Source of the DNA: Chromatiales bacterium (ex Bugula neritina AB1) | GTDB taxonomy: Bacteria; Pseudomonadota; Gammaproteobacteria; Granulosicoccales; Granulosicoccaceae | Direction of reading: 5' to 3' | DNA: 64,000 bases | Assembly: GCA_001730015.1 (NCBI GenBank) | Contig: MDLA01000109.1 | Location: 1-64,000 of the forward strand | Part shown: positions 33,209 to 42,788 of the stretch, in pieces | How positions within the stretch are numbered: the stretch's first letter is position 1 | How the letters are laid out: the number at the start of each line of letters is the position of its first letter | Program-made: the position numbers and the translations under genes | Notes under the pieces: model-generated | The model's input: the letters and a program-made list of their open reading frames with translations, nothing else | What the model was told of the DNA's origin: nothing | Databases searched by the model: none

Positions 33209-34858
33209 TTGAGCAATATAACCGTACTCAAGGCCAGAAAAATAATCACCATGAATTCGTATCAGCCAATCGCCACCCATGTTGCGATTCGCGATGGCCG
33301 CGTTCTTGGCACCGGTGATCTCGAAAGTGTTGCCTCGTTCGGTGAGTATCAGCTTGATACGCGTTTTGAAGACAAAGTCCTGATGCCCGGTTTTGTTGAA
33401 GGGCATTGTCACGCGATGGAAGGCGGAGTCTGGAAACACATATACGTGGGATATCAGGACAGATACGACCCGGATGGCAAGCTCTGGAAAGGAGCGGATA
33501 GCTTGCAAGCGGTTATTGACTTGCTTGTCGAAATGGAAGGGCAAATGGAAGATCCGGATCAACCGCTTTTTGCCTGGGGTTTCGACCCGATTTATTTTGG
33601 AGAAGATCGGATGTCCACCCGGCATGTAGATCAGATCTCGACAACTCGCATGATCCTCATTCTTCACTCTAACGGGCATTTGCTGAACGTAAATTCAAAG
33701 GTATTGGCAGCTGCGGGAATTGATGCGGATTGCAGCGTTCACGGTGTACTGAAAGACACAAATGGCCAGCCCACCGGTGAATTGATGGAAATGGCTGCAC
33801 ACTACATGGCATACAAGGTTGCCGGGAGTCCGTTTCTCAAAGGGATCGACGTTGAATCCCTACTCGGGTTTGGTAAATCAGCGGTCAATTGCGGAGTAAC
33901 AATGGCGACAGATCTTTTCGCCACGTTCAGCGATACCAACATGGCGGCCTACATTGAAGCGACTGCAAAAGACAATTACCCGCTGCGTATTCTACCGGCG
34001 ATGAATACTCTCGATATGCCACCGGCAGACGGAATTGCCGCAGTGATAGCCGCAAAGAAACACAATACGGAAAAATTGCATTTCGGGCTGTGTAAGGTGA
34101 TGACGGACGGTTCTATCCAGGGATTTACCGGCCGCATGAAATGGCCCGGTTATCTTAACGGTGCACCCAACGGCGTGTGGAACATGGCACCGGAGCAGCT
34201 GAGTGATCTGGTCGGCGAGTATCACCGGGCCGGTATGCACTTGCACATTCATACTAACGGCGATGAAGCTTCTGAGCTGATGATAGATGCCCTTGAGAAA
34301 GCGCTGAAGGAGGCACCTGATGCGGATCATCGCCATACACTGCAGCACTGCCAGATGGCCGATGAGTCACAGTTCAGGCGGATGGCGAAACTGGGGATCT
34401 GCGCCAACCTGTTTTCGAATCATATTTATTACTGGGGCGATCAGCATCGAGCCATTACCCTCGGTCCGGATCGCGCCAGCCGCATGGATGCCTGTAACAC
34501 AGCACAGCGACAAGGTGTGCACTACGCCATCCACTCAGATGCCCCGGTCACTCCGCTAGCGCCTTTGTTTACAGCGTGGTGTGCGGTGAATCGATTAACT
34601 GAATCCGGAGTGGTACTCGGTGAAAACGAACGCATCCCGGTCGAGAGAGCGTTGTACGCCATTACATTGGGCGCAGCCTACACGATAAAGATGGACCACC
34701 TGGCCGGGAGTATTGAACCCGGCAAATACGCTGATTTCGCCGTGCTGGAAGATGACCCCCACTCTGTTGAGCCAGGAAAACTGAAAGACATCGGCGTGTG
34801 GGGAACGGTGGTTGGCGGCGTGGCAACTCAGGCAGCCGCTCGCGATGCCCGTGCATAA
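33209..34858 (+). CDS. Amidohydrolase 3 family metal-dependent hydrolase (YtcJ-like)
   Basis: A 549-aa amidohydrolase of the YtcJ group. The first metal site is MPGFVEGHCHAMEG (HxH), further sites are HLHIHTNGDEAS and HTLQHCQMAD, and the final Asp is in IHSDAPVTPL. A C-terminal composite domain (IEPGKYADFAVLEDDP) is typical. It starts at a TTG with GTGGAG upstream. The COG0523 GTPase gene begins at the very next base after its stop, which suggests that the GTPase may deliver metal to this enzyme. It could also supply an amide or lactam hydrolysis for the catabolic cluster 7 kb downstream, a speculation. Confidence 0.87.
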   Translation: MSNITVLKARKIITMNSYQPIATHVAIRDGRVLGTGDLESVASFGEYQLDTRFEDKVLMPGFVEGHCHAMEGGVWKHIYVGYQDRYDPDGKLWKGADSLQAVIDLLVEMEGQMEDPDQPLFAWGFDPIYFGEDRMSTRHVDQISTTRMILILHSNGHLLNVNSKVLAAAGIDADCSVHGVLKDTNGQPTGELMEMAAHYMAYKVAGSPFLKGIDVESLLGFGKSAVNCGVTMATDLFATFSDTNMAAYIEATAKDNYPLRILPAMNTLDMPPADGIAAVIAAKKHNTEKLHFGLCKVMTDGSIQGFTGRMKWPGYLNGAPNGVWNMAPEQLSDLVGEYHRAGMHLHIHTNGDEASELMIDALEKALKEAPDADHRHTLQHCQMADESQFRRMAKLGICANLFSNHIYYWGDQHRAITLGPDRASRMDACNTAQRQGVHYAIHSDAPVTPLAPLFTAWCAVNRLTESGVVLGENERIPVERALYAITLGAAYTIKMDHLAGSIEPGKYADFAVLEDDPHSVEPGKLKDIGVWGTVVGGVATQAAARDARA

Positions 34859-35821
34859 GTGATTAACACCGCGATAGCCGCCAAACCCTTTACCGTTATC
34901 GGCGGGTTTCTGGGGGCGGGTAAAACAACTTTGCTGAATCATTTACTGGCGTCATCGGACACGGGGGTACGCTATGCCGTGCTGGTGAATGATTTCGGTG
35001 CCATCAATATTGATGAGCAGCTGATTGAACAGCACGACGGCAAAACACTCGCGTTATCCAACGGCTGCATCTGCTGCTCAATGGTTGGCGGGTTCATCAA
35101 TACCATGCTTGATCTGATGCAGCAGACCGATGCGTTTGATCACATTATTGTCGAAGCCAGCGGGGTGGCAGAACCCGAAAAGATTATGGACTTTGCGCGT
35201 ATTGATCCGGCGCTCTATCCGGAAGGCATTGTGGTTATGGTGGATGCCGGTGCAATTGAATCGCAGCTGGCGGACGCACAGATTGAAAATGTAGTGAAAG
35301 CGCAGCTGAGTTCTGCGTCAATATTGTTGCTGAATAAAGTTGATCAAACGGATCCGGAGCCCTTGCAGCGTGTAAAACGTTTGCTGGAAATGCACAACCC
35401 GGAAGCGATGGTGCTGGAATGTCACAATGCGCTTGTATCTGCGGCATTGTTGTTCGGTCATAAGTTACCGGTTACTGATAAAGCAGGTATTGGAAGAGAT
35501 AAAGGCGGCGGAATAGCGAGTAGTGAAGTGACTGAGCTGCCGTTTGAAAGCCATAGTATTGAGACACAACAGGCTGCTGAAAGGGAGAGGTTTGAACTGC
35601 TCCGTGCAAAATTGCCGGCAGATATTGTCCGGGCAAAAGGGCTGTTGCGCTTTAGTGACGACCCGGAATCTGCCTGGTTGTGGCAACGTACGGGAGGCAG
35701 TGATTCACTTACTCGCTGGCGTGAAAGCACTAATCGCGGATGCCAGCTGGTTTTTATTGCGCGCGGCGATATAACAGCAGCGATTGCCTTAGTAAATGAG
35801 TTACTTCCCGGTACTGGTTGA
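34859..35821 (+). CDS. COG0523 (CobW/ZNG1-like) metal-chaperone GTPase
   Basis: A 320-aa G3E GTPase. The P-loop is GGFLGAGKTT (15-24), the metal-binding CxCC is GCICCSM with Cys70, Cys72 and Cys73, the G3 region is VEASGVAEP and the NKxD motif is LLNKVD. A CobW C-terminal domain follows (SDDPESAWLWQRTGG). Members insert Zn, Co or Fe into client enzymes. Its GTG start directly abuts the amidohydrolase stop, so the two are translationally coupled and the amidohydrolase is the likely client. Confidence 0.9.
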   Translation: MINTAIAAKPFTVIGGFLGAGKTTLLNHLLASSDTGVRYAVLVNDFGAINIDEQLIEQHDGKTLALSNGCICCSMVGGFINTMLDLMQQTDAFDHIIVEASGVAEPEKIMDFARIDPALYPEGIVVMVDAGAIESQLADAQIENVVKAQLSSASILLLNKVDQTDPEPLQRVKRLLEMHNPEAMVLECHNALVSAALLFGHKLPVTDKAGIGRDKGGGIASSEVTELPFESHSIETQQAAERERFELLRAKLPADIVRAKGLLRFSDDPESAWLWQRTGGSDSLTRWRESTNRGCQLVFIARGDITAAIALVNELLPGTG

Positions 35822-35846
35822 TTACAACCAGCGGGTATCGAGTCTG

Positions 35847-36170
35847 TTAGTGGCTGATGTGATCCTTTGCCGTGTAGCCGGTGTCGTCGAAATCAAACAT
35901 CTCATCGACTAATGGGTGTCGAATCGGCTCTTCTGAGTCATCCGGCAACAGATTTTGTTCGGATACGTAGGCTACATATTCTGTTTCGTCGTTTTCGGCA
36001 TACAGGTGATAGAACGGCTGATCCTTATGTGGCCGCGATTTTTCGGGAATCGATTCGTACCATTCATCGGTATTGGAAAATTCCGGGTCCACATCGAATA
36101 TGACCCCCCTGAAGGGATAAATCCGGTGTTTAACTATCTGGCCGATGCCAAATTTTGCATTGCGTATCAT
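35847..36170 (-). CDS. hspQ: Heat shock protein HspQ
   Basis: A 107-aa YccV/HspQ-like protein. KFGIGQIVKHRIYPFRGVIFDVDPEF and HKDQPFYHLYAENDETEYVAYVSEQNLL are the family core. HspQ is a gammaproteobacterial heat-shock factor that stimulates Lon-dependent proteolysis and binds hemimethylated DNA in Escherichia coli. It is convergent with the COG0523 gene and divergent from the nucleoside hydrolase (54-bp gap). Confidence 0.95.
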   Translation of the reverse strand: MIRNAKFGIGQIVKHRIYPFRGVIFDVDPEFSNTDEWYESIPEKSRPHKDQPFYHLYAENDETEYVAYVSEQNLLPDDSEEPIRHPLVDEMFDFDDTGYTAKDHISH

Positions 36171-36224
36171 AAGCGGTGTCAGGGCTGGTAAAGTAAGTCC
36201 ATGTTAACAAACTGAGACGATGAA

Positions 36225-37175
36225 GTGGCTAGGAGAATTTTACTCGACTGTGATCCCGGACACGATGATGCGGTTGCGATTTTGCTCGCGCTGGCGTCGC
36301 CGGCAGAACTGGAGCTGATCGGCATCTCGGTGGTGGGGGGTAATGTCAAACTGGATGCCACGGTGCTGAATACCCGGAAACTGCTGAGTCTCGCCGCTCG
36401 TGACGATATAGACGTCTACGCCGGGTGTCCGCGTCCGATGCTGCGAGAAATTGTTACCGCTGAGCACGTGCATGGTGATACCGGGCTCGACAGTGGCAGT
36501 GGTCGCGAATTGCCGGATCCGCTAAGACCCGTTGCTGATAAGCACGCCGTAAACTTCATTATCGATTCAGTCCGTAACGCCGCTGCGGGTGAAATCACCC
36601 TGGTGGCAACCGGTCCGCTAACCAACATTGCCGTGGCATTTGCAATGGCGCCGGATATTATTGAACGGTTGCAGGAACTGGTAATAATGGGCGGGGCCGG
36701 CTTTGAACCCGGTAACGTTACGCCTGCTGCCGAATTTAATATTTATGTCGATCCACATGCCGCCAGGGCAGTTTTTGAAAGTTCGGTAAAACTGACGATG
36801 TTCGGATTGGACATCACCCATCAGATGCTGATAACTCCCCCCCGTCTCAAGGCTATTGAAGAGCACGGCGGCCGCGTTGGTGCTGTAGTGGCAGATTTAC
36901 TCGACTTCTTTAATCGATACGATATCGGCAAATACGGATGGGATGGTGCTCCTTTGCACGACCCCTGCACCATCGCATGGCTCATCGATCCGACCCTGTT
37001 CGAAGGCAGACTGATGCACGTCGTGGTCGATACCAGCGAAGGACCGTCTCTGGGCCGGACAGTTACAGACTGGTTTGGCGCGGGCGAGGAAGAACCGAAT
37101 GTGATGGTGATGACTTCAGGTGATGCTGATCGATTTTTTGCTTTGATCACGGATCGGCTTAGTCAACTGGACTAA
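36225..37175 (+). CDS. Nucleoside hydrolase (IunH/Rih type)
   Basis: A 316-aa N-ribohydrolase. The calcium-binding DCDPGHDDA at the N-terminus, VATGPLTNIA and the C-terminal HDPCTIAWLIDP with its metal-ligand Asp are diagnostic. It splits purine or pyrimidine nucleosides into base and ribose. It starts at a GTG (no upstream ATG fits). The substrate base is not predictable. The 222-bp gap after it (37176-37397) shows no gene I can support. Confidence 0.93.
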   Translation: MARRILLDCDPGHDDAVAILLALASPAELELIGISVVGGNVKLDATVLNTRKLLSLAARDDIDVYAGCPRPMLREIVTAEHVHGDTGLDSGSGRELPDPLRPVADKHAVNFIIDSVRNAAAGEITLVATGPLTNIAVAFAMAPDIIERLQELVIMGGAGFEPGNVTPAAEFNIYVDPHAARAVFESSVKLTMFGLDITHQMLITPPRLKAIEEHGGRVGAVVADLLDFFNRYDIGKYGWDGAPLHDPCTIAWLIDPTLFEGRLMHVVVDTSEGPSLGRTVTDWFGAGEEEPNVMVMTSGDADRFFALITDRLSQLD

Positions 37176-37397
37176 TTGAATTTTTGTACACAGTCAGGTG
37201 TTGCAGTGCCGCTTTGACTGCCTGGAAAAGCTCGGCGGAATGTCAGGTGCCAGGGCAAGCGCCGGGACAGATTACCTACAAGCGATACGCTTTAATAGAA
37301 CTGTTCCCGGCTTGCCACTGTGATCAACCGAATTGGTCAGTAACAGCAGCAGAGCCGGTCTGCTGTGTATGGATTATTGTGCGCCTGAGAGAAGGTT

Positions 37398-37724
37398 TCA
37401 GCGGTGAAGTAATTTATCCAGCCAGATCTGCCCGTTCGGCAGGATATCCTGAATTACCGGCAGGGAAAGAATCCAGTAAACGAGCATGCCAAGTAAAGAG
37501 ACAATGCTGGCGGCGACAATAGTTGCCAATAGAATTTTGAAGATCAACCAGACCAGCTGGAAGAACGGAATATCCATATCGATGATATTGACGAAGCCAA
37601 CGACATCTTCGCCTTCGTCGTAGTGGGAGTCGTAATTGAGTGGCGGACGATCTTCATATTCGTAACGGCGCGGGTCCTGATGAGTCTCTCGTCGGTAATC
37701 AATATGATCGTGCTCGTCTCTCAT
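37398..37724 (-). CDS. Small inner-membrane protein, acidic N-terminus (DUF4389-like)
   Basis: A 108-aa protein from the ATG at 37724, which has an ideal CTGGAGAAG ribosome site. The first ~55 residues are highly charged and His/Asp/Arg-rich. Then come hydrophobic segments (FFQLVWLIFKILLATIVAASIVSLLGMLVYWIL). The last part LPNGQIWLDKLL is short. The pattern resembles small DUF4389 membrane proteins. Function unknown. Confidence 0.65.
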   Translation of the reverse strand: MRDEHDHIDYRRETHQDPRRYEYEDRPPLNYDSHYDEGEDVVGFVNIIDMDIPFFQLVWLIFKILLATIVAASIVSLLGMLVYWILSLPVIQDILPNGQIWLDKLLHR

Positions 37725-37989
37725 TAACTTCTCCAGATATTTCGGATTTCGGAAATAGATGCAGGGTGATTGTCTCGCAAAAGCGCGGCTGTCCACAAGT
37801 CTCAAAATTTATGCTGAAGCCCAATTGCCATCTGAACATTTGTGCGAGCTGAACCAGCGGGATATTAAAATTTGGCTACGTCGTTTTCCGATGGCAAATT
37901 AACCGATCAGATATAATGGAGCACGCTGTATGTACAGGCCGGAGTGAGAATTTCCGGGAAGTTTCGACTACACGGATCTAGAGGATCTT

Positions 37990-40350
37990 ATGGACAGCTT
38001 ACATTCGACCGACCCGGCTCCACAACCCGCGTCTGAGCCAAGGCAGGTGCCGTATCCGTTCGGAGAATGGATAGTCCGGCACGCAAGAGCCGTGTTTGCT
38101 GTCTCTTTGATCCTGACACTCGTGGCGATGGCCGGGATGTCGAAACTGCAAAATAATCCGGACAACAGGGTCTTTTTCGGCAAGGATAATCCGCAGCTGC
38201 AGGCGCTGGAGTTGCTGGAGGAAACCTATACGCGAACAGACAATGTATTCATTGCGCTCGCGCCTTCATCCGGTGAAGTGTTTAATTCAGACACGCTGAA
38301 TGTAATTATGGAACTGACCGAAGCGGCGTGGCAGATACCGTTTTCAAGCCGTGTCGATTCTCTGTCTAATTTCCAGCACACACGGGCCGAAGGCAACGAT
38401 GATCTTGTTGTGAATGATCTCATCGATCAGGAGCGCGATCTCTCAGCTGCATACATTGAACAGATAAAACAGATCGCGCTTGGCAAGCCCTTTCTGGTTA
38501 ATCGACTAATTTCCGAAGATACCTCGGTGGCCGGTTTGAACGTGACTATCCTCAAGCCGGAAGATAACAGCACAGCCGTTTATGAAGTGGCTGCCTACGC
38601 CGGAAGACTGGTGGAGGATTTTTCAAACAGATATCCGCAAATAGAATTTTATATAACTGGTGGGACACTTTATGATGTAGCGTTTTCCGATCTGCCTGCC
38701 GGTGAAAACAAAGTACTGGTGCCGGCGATGTTCGGGTTGATTTTAATAACGGTTGGACTGGCTCTTCGCACAGTCTGGGCAACCGTGACCGTACTGATGC
38801 TGATAGCAGCTTCAGTGGGAGTTGCAATGGGAATGACCGGATGGGCAGGGGCCGTGCTGAATGCCGGTACCGCCGGTGCACCGGTGATTATCCCTACGCT
38901 ATGCGTTGCACACTGTGTGCACCTTATGGTGACAATCCGCCAACGCATGGCAAAAGGCTATGAGCAGCGCGATGCCATTATAGAATCGCTGCGTGTCAAC
39001 ACTATCCCGATACTAATCACAAGTATAACAACAGCAATCGGTTTTTTAAGTCTCAACTTCTCTGATGCACCACCATTCCGGTTACTTGGAAATATTGTCG
39101 CCTTCGGCGTATTGGTCGGGTGTGTTTTGTCACTGACACTGCTGCCTGCGGTGCTGACGTTTACCCGTCTGAAAAAGCTGAATCGCAAACCGGTGCTGGC
39201 GGCTCTGATGGCGAGCCTGGGTAACACGGTGGTGCGCTTTCATCGGTCCTTATTGTGGATTATGGGAGCGCTGATTGTGCTTTTGACCTTGGGTACAACA
39301 AAAATCACGCTGGACGATAATTTTCTTGAGTATTTCAGTGATAAATTTGAAATTACCCGCCACACCAATTTTGTTGAAGACCGATTGACTGGTTTGAATG
39401 CAATTGAATATTCCTTACCAGCCACGGACGCGGGCGGAGTCAGTGACCCTCACTATCTGGCCGATGTTGATCAATTTGTTGAGTGGCTTGGAGCACAGAA
39501 GTCTGTGACTAACGTAGGGGCAATTTCACACGTTATGAAAGAGCTGAACCAGAGTATGCACGGCGATGATCCGGCTTATTATCGCTTGCCTGAATCAAGA
39601 GAGCTGGCTGCGCAGTATTTGCTGATGTATGAAATGTCGTTGCCGTATGGCCTTGATCTCAACAACACCATTGATGTATCAAAATCTCAGAGTCGAGTGA
39701 TTGCCCTCATTCGAGACGCATCATCGGCAGAGATGCGTGAGTTAAATGCGCGTGCAGAGCAATGGCTGCAAAAACATACGCCCGATCGTTTTGTTCAGGG
39801 CAGCGGTCTGTCAATGATTTTTGCCTATGTCTCGGAGCGCAATATCAACTCAATGCTGTTCGGATCACTGATCGCACTGGTAGCGATTTCCTTCATGCTG
39901 ATACTGGCTTTGCGCAGTGTGAAAATAGGCTTAGTCAGCCTGCTGCCTAATCTCGTGCCAGCCGCTATGGCGCTAGGTATCTGGGGCTATGTAGCCGGTG
40001 AAGTCGGGCTCTCGGTTGCTATTGTAGTTGCGATCACGCTGGGTATCGTGGTGGACGATACGGTACACTTTTTGAGCAAGTATTTACGAGCGAGAAGGGA
40101 GCAGGGAATGCGACCTGAGGAAGCGATAAAAAATACATTCGAAACCGTTGGCGTCGCCCTGGTTATTACTTCAATCGCGCTGATGGCAGGTTTTGCCGTG
40201 CTTTATTTTTCGGGGTTTAAAGTGAATTCCGAGATGGGGCTGCTGAGCGCAGTAACTATTGTGATTGCATTGATCGCAGATTTTTTCTTTCTGCCGGCCG
40301 TGTTGTTAAAAGTAGACCGAGGAAATGATGATTCTTCGGCTGGTTTCTAG
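37990..40350 (+). CDS. RND-superfamily (MMPL-type) exporter
   Basis: A 786-aa inner-membrane transporter with duplicated halves: a TM helix at ~35-55, a large periplasmic domain (~60-240), then five TM helices; the second half repeats this from ~405. The conserved TM4-type acidic motif is clear in the second half, where GIVVDDTVHFLSKY carries paired Asp. FGVLVGCVLSLTLLPA and ADFFFLPAVLLK are family-like ends of each half. A GAGGA ribosome site precedes the ATG. Such stand-alone MMPL proteins move lipids or hydrophobic compounds; the cargo is unknown. Confidence 0.87.
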   Translation: MDSLHSTDPAPQPASEPRQVPYPFGEWIVRHARAVFAVSLILTLVAMAGMSKLQNNPDNRVFFGKDNPQLQALELLEETYTRTDNVFIALAPSSGEVFNSDTLNVIMELTEAAWQIPFSSRVDSLSNFQHTRAEGNDDLVVNDLIDQERDLSAAYIEQIKQIALGKPFLVNRLISEDTSVAGLNVTILKPEDNSTAVYEVAAYAGRLVEDFSNRYPQIEFYITGGTLYDVAFSDLPAGENKVLVPAMFGLILITVGLALRTVWATVTVLMLIAASVGVAMGMTGWAGAVLNAGTAGAPVIIPTLCVAHCVHLMVTIRQRMAKGYEQRDAIIESLRVNTIPILITSITTAIGFLSLNFSDAPPFRLLGNIVAFGVLVGCVLSLTLLPAVLTFTRLKKLNRKPVLAALMASLGNTVVRFHRSLLWIMGALIVLLTLGTTKITLDDNFLEYFSDKFEITRHTNFVEDRLTGLNAIEYSLPATDAGGVSDPHYLADVDQFVEWLGAQKSVTNVGAISHVMKELNQSMHGDDPAYYRLPESRELAAQYLLMYEMSLPYGLDLNNTIDVSKSQSRVIALIRDASSAEMRELNARAEQWLQKHTPDRFVQGSGLSMIFAYVSERNINSMLFGSLIALVAISFMLILALRSVKIGLVSLLPNLVPAAMALGIWGYVAGEVGLSVAIVVAITLGIVVDDTVHFLSKYLRARREQGMRPEEAIKNTFETVGVALVITSIALMAGFAVLYFSGFKVNSEMGLLSAVTIVIALIADFFFLPAVLLKVDRGNDDSSAGF

Positions 40351-40476
40351 AGCAGACGCCGTGTACGAGCCTGCTTTTCCATCGGATTGCGAGCTGCTTA
40401 AAGTTAGTTTCCGGGTTTGCTTAAGAACAGCTGTACAATTGCAAAAATCACTTACGTCACTCGGGAACTGCCAAAC

Positions 40477-41859
40477 GTGAGCCAGTTTGCTTTTAATACA
40501 CTCGACTTGCCTGATGAATTACTCGGCAATCTTGAATCGCTTGGTTATACCGCGATGACACCGGTGCAGGCACTAAGTCTGCCAGCGATTATTGCCGGTT
40601 CCGATGTTATTGCCGAAGGAAAAACCGGCTCTGGAAAAACAGCTGCGTTTGGTTTGGGAATCCTTTGCCGACTTGAGCCGAAGCGATTTTGCACGCAGGC
40701 ACTGGTGTTGTGTCCGACGCGCGAGCTGGCGGATCAGGTCGCCGATGAGATTAGGCGACTGGCGCGAGCCATACCGAATATCAAGGTAGCAACGCTGTGT
40801 GGTGGCACACCGCTGGGACCGCAGGTAGGGTCTCTGGAGCGTGGCGTGCACATCGTTGTAGGCACTCCCGGGCGGGTGGAAGATCATCTGCAGCGCAACA
40901 CATTAGAATTGAAGGGTGTACGTACTTTTGTTCTGGATGAGGCGGACCGAATGCTGGAAATGGGCTTTCAGGAATCGGTGGACAACATTATCGAGCGGGT
41001 GCCGGCCGACAGACAGACACTGCTTCTCAGTGCCACTTATCCGGATGAAATACAGAGCATTGCGCGGCGAATAATGGACATACCGGTGATGGTGAAGCTG
41101 GATGAAGCGCATGATGACTGCAGTATTCATCAGCGTTTTTTCAAGGTTGATGATCACGCCGCACGCCAGTCTGCTCTTCGTTTGCTCTTGCTGCAGCATC
41201 AGCCTGAATCGACACTGATTTTCTGTAACACCCGGGTCGATGTCAGAGACGTAGTGCAATTTTTAAAGGACCACGGGTTTTCGGCGCTTGCTCTTCATGG
41301 CGAGCTGGATCAGCGCGATCGCGATCAAACGCTGATTCGCTTTTCGAATAAAAGTGCCTGTGTTCTGGTCGCAACAGATGTAGCCGCCCGCGGGCTCGAT
41401 ATCGATTCACTAGACGTGGTAGTCAACTACCAACTGGCACGTGATGCCGAGACCCATGTACACCGTGTAGGTCGTACCGGGCGCGCCGGCGAAAGTGGTG
41501 AGGCCTGGTCTTTTCACGATGCGAAAGACGACTACCGAATGGCCGTACTGAAGGATACTCTGGGTAGAAATTTAGTGGATGAATCGTTACCGGCAGATCG
41601 GGTGTTAAGAGCGCTTCCGCTGCAGCCTGTCATGGTGACGCTACAGATTGACGGGGGTAAAAAACAGAAGCTGCGGCCTGGCGATATTGTCGGGGCACTA
41701 ACAGGTAGTGGTGGTATTAACGGTGCGCAGATTGGCAGGATCAAGGTGTTTGCCACAAAAGCGTACGTGGCCGTTGGTCGAAAATCTTTGAAAATGGCGA
41801 TGAAAAAGCTGACACAGGGAAAAATGAAGGGACGATCATTCCGCGTGCGGGTAATATAG
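40477..41859 (+). CDS. dbpA: ATP-dependent RNA helicase DbpA
   Basis: A 460-aa DEAD-box helicase acting on 23S rRNA in 50S assembly. The start GTG at 40477 begins VSQFAFNTLDLP, matching DbpA; the frame stays open to a TTG at 40417. Motif I is GKTGSGKTAAF, motif II is VLDEADRMLEMGF, motif III is SAT, motif VI is HRVGRTGRAG. The C-terminal domain, VTLQIDGGKKQKLRPGD through MKGRSFRV, is the specific 23S rRNA hairpin-92 binding domain. The molybdenum hydroxylase operon starts 62 bp downstream. Confidence 0.95.
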   Translation: MSQFAFNTLDLPDELLGNLESLGYTAMTPVQALSLPAIIAGSDVIAEGKTGSGKTAAFGLGILCRLEPKRFCTQALVLCPTRELADQVADEIRRLARAIPNIKVATLCGGTPLGPQVGSLERGVHIVVGTPGRVEDHLQRNTLELKGVRTFVLDEADRMLEMGFQESVDNIIERVPADRQTLLLSATYPDEIQSIARRIMDIPVMVKLDEAHDDCSIHQRFFKVDDHAARQSALRLLLLQHQPESTLIFCNTRVDVRDVVQFLKDHGFSALALHGELDQRDRDQTLIRFSNKSACVLVATDVAARGLDIDSLDVVVNYQLARDAETHVHRVGRTGRAGESGEAWSFHDAKDDYRMAVLKDTLGRNLVDESLPADRVLRALPLQPVMVTLQIDGGKKQKLRPGDIVGALTGSGGINGAQIGRIKVFATKAYVAVGRKSLKMAMKKLTQGKMKGRSFRVRVI

Positions 41860-41921
41860 CACTGCAGTACATATCCGATAAGCGGTCGGTAGTTTCTGAC
41901 CCGCTACTGAAGAGAGAATCC

Positions 41922-42788
41922 GTGTCTTTGAACTACGCCAGACCGCAAAAGCTTGAATACGCGCTTGATCTGTTGCGTGACAGCGATTGGACAATTCTAG
42001 CGGGCGGCACTGATTTTTACCCGGCACTGGCCGGGCAAGCCCCTTCTTTTCCGGTCCTCGATATCACGGCGATCCCCGATCTGAGATCAGTAAGCGAAAC
42101 CAGTGACGAAGTCCGCATTGGTGCATTGGCTACCTGGACAGATGTTATTACGTCACCTCTGCCGCCGGCGTTTAAAGCACTGCAACAGGCCGGAGTGGAA
42201 GTCGGGTCGGTACAAATACAAAATCGTGCAACGGTTGCGGGTAATGTGTGTAATGCGTCCCCGGCGGCTGATGGTGTACCCCCGTTGCTGTGTCTTGACG
42301 CACAGGTTGAATTGCTGTCCCATCGAGGTGCACGTCGGGTGCCGTTAGAGAAATATATTCAGGGAAACAGACGTACGCAATGCGCGGGTGATGAACTGGT
42401 GAGCGCTATTGTCGTACCGCGACCTTCGATCACTGGAACCAGCGCCTTCCGGAAACTTGGTGCACGCCGTTATCTGGTTATTTCTATCGCGATGGTAGCG
42501 ATTCGTATCGAGGTTGCTAGCGGCCGTGTGGAATCACTGTCTATTGCGGTGGGCTCCTGCTCCGAAGTGGCGATGCGATTGCCGGCTGCTGAAAAGGCTA
42601 TTGTCGGTGAGCTCGCCTCTAAGGGTGTTGAAGCAAAAATAGAGCAACAGCATTTGTCGGCACTGCTACCGATCGATGATATACGCTCCCCTGCCAGCTA
42701 CCGCAGGCACGCTGCTTTGCAGTTGATTCGCCATACTATTGCGAGTTGTATAGAAGATGCCGAGGCCCCTGGGGTGCTGCATGAATAA
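41922..42788 (+). CDS. Molybdenum hydroxylase FAD-binding subunit (XDH/CoxM family)
   Basis: A 288-aa medium subunit of a xanthine dehydrogenase-family enzyme. It has both FAD-binding motifs, LAGGTDFYP near residue 27 and NRATVAGNVCNASPAAD near residue 103, and a CO-dehydrogenase flavoprotein C-terminal domain. It starts at a GTG preceded by GAGAG. Its end overlaps the large-subunit start by 8 bp. It transfers electrons from the Mo centre through [2Fe-2S] clusters to an acceptor. It is the first gene of the candidate N-heterocycle operon. Confidence 0.92.
   Translation: MSLNYARPQKLEYALDLLRDSDWTILAGGTDFYPALAGQAPSFPVLDITAIPDLRSVSETSDEVRIGALATWTDVITSPLPPAFKALQQAGVEVGSVQIQNRATVAGNVCNASPAADGVPPLLCLDAQVELLSHRGARRVPLEKYIQGNRRTQCAGDELVSAIVVPRPSITGTSAFRKLGARRYLVISIAMVAIRIEVASGRVESLSIAVGSCSEVAMRLPAAEKAIVGELASKGVEAKIEQQHLSALLPIDDIRSPASYRRHAALQLIRHTIASCIEDAEAPGVLHE

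Noticed and set aside
33074-33679. Minus-strand 201-codon frame over the amidohydrolase start
   Set aside because: Antisense to a conserved HxH-containing gene, with no recognisable domain or ribosome site.
37184-37522. Plus-strand 112-codon frame after the nucleoside hydrolase
   Set aside because: Cys/Trp-rich without family likeness, no ribosome site, and it overlaps the well-supported minus-strand membrane protein gene.
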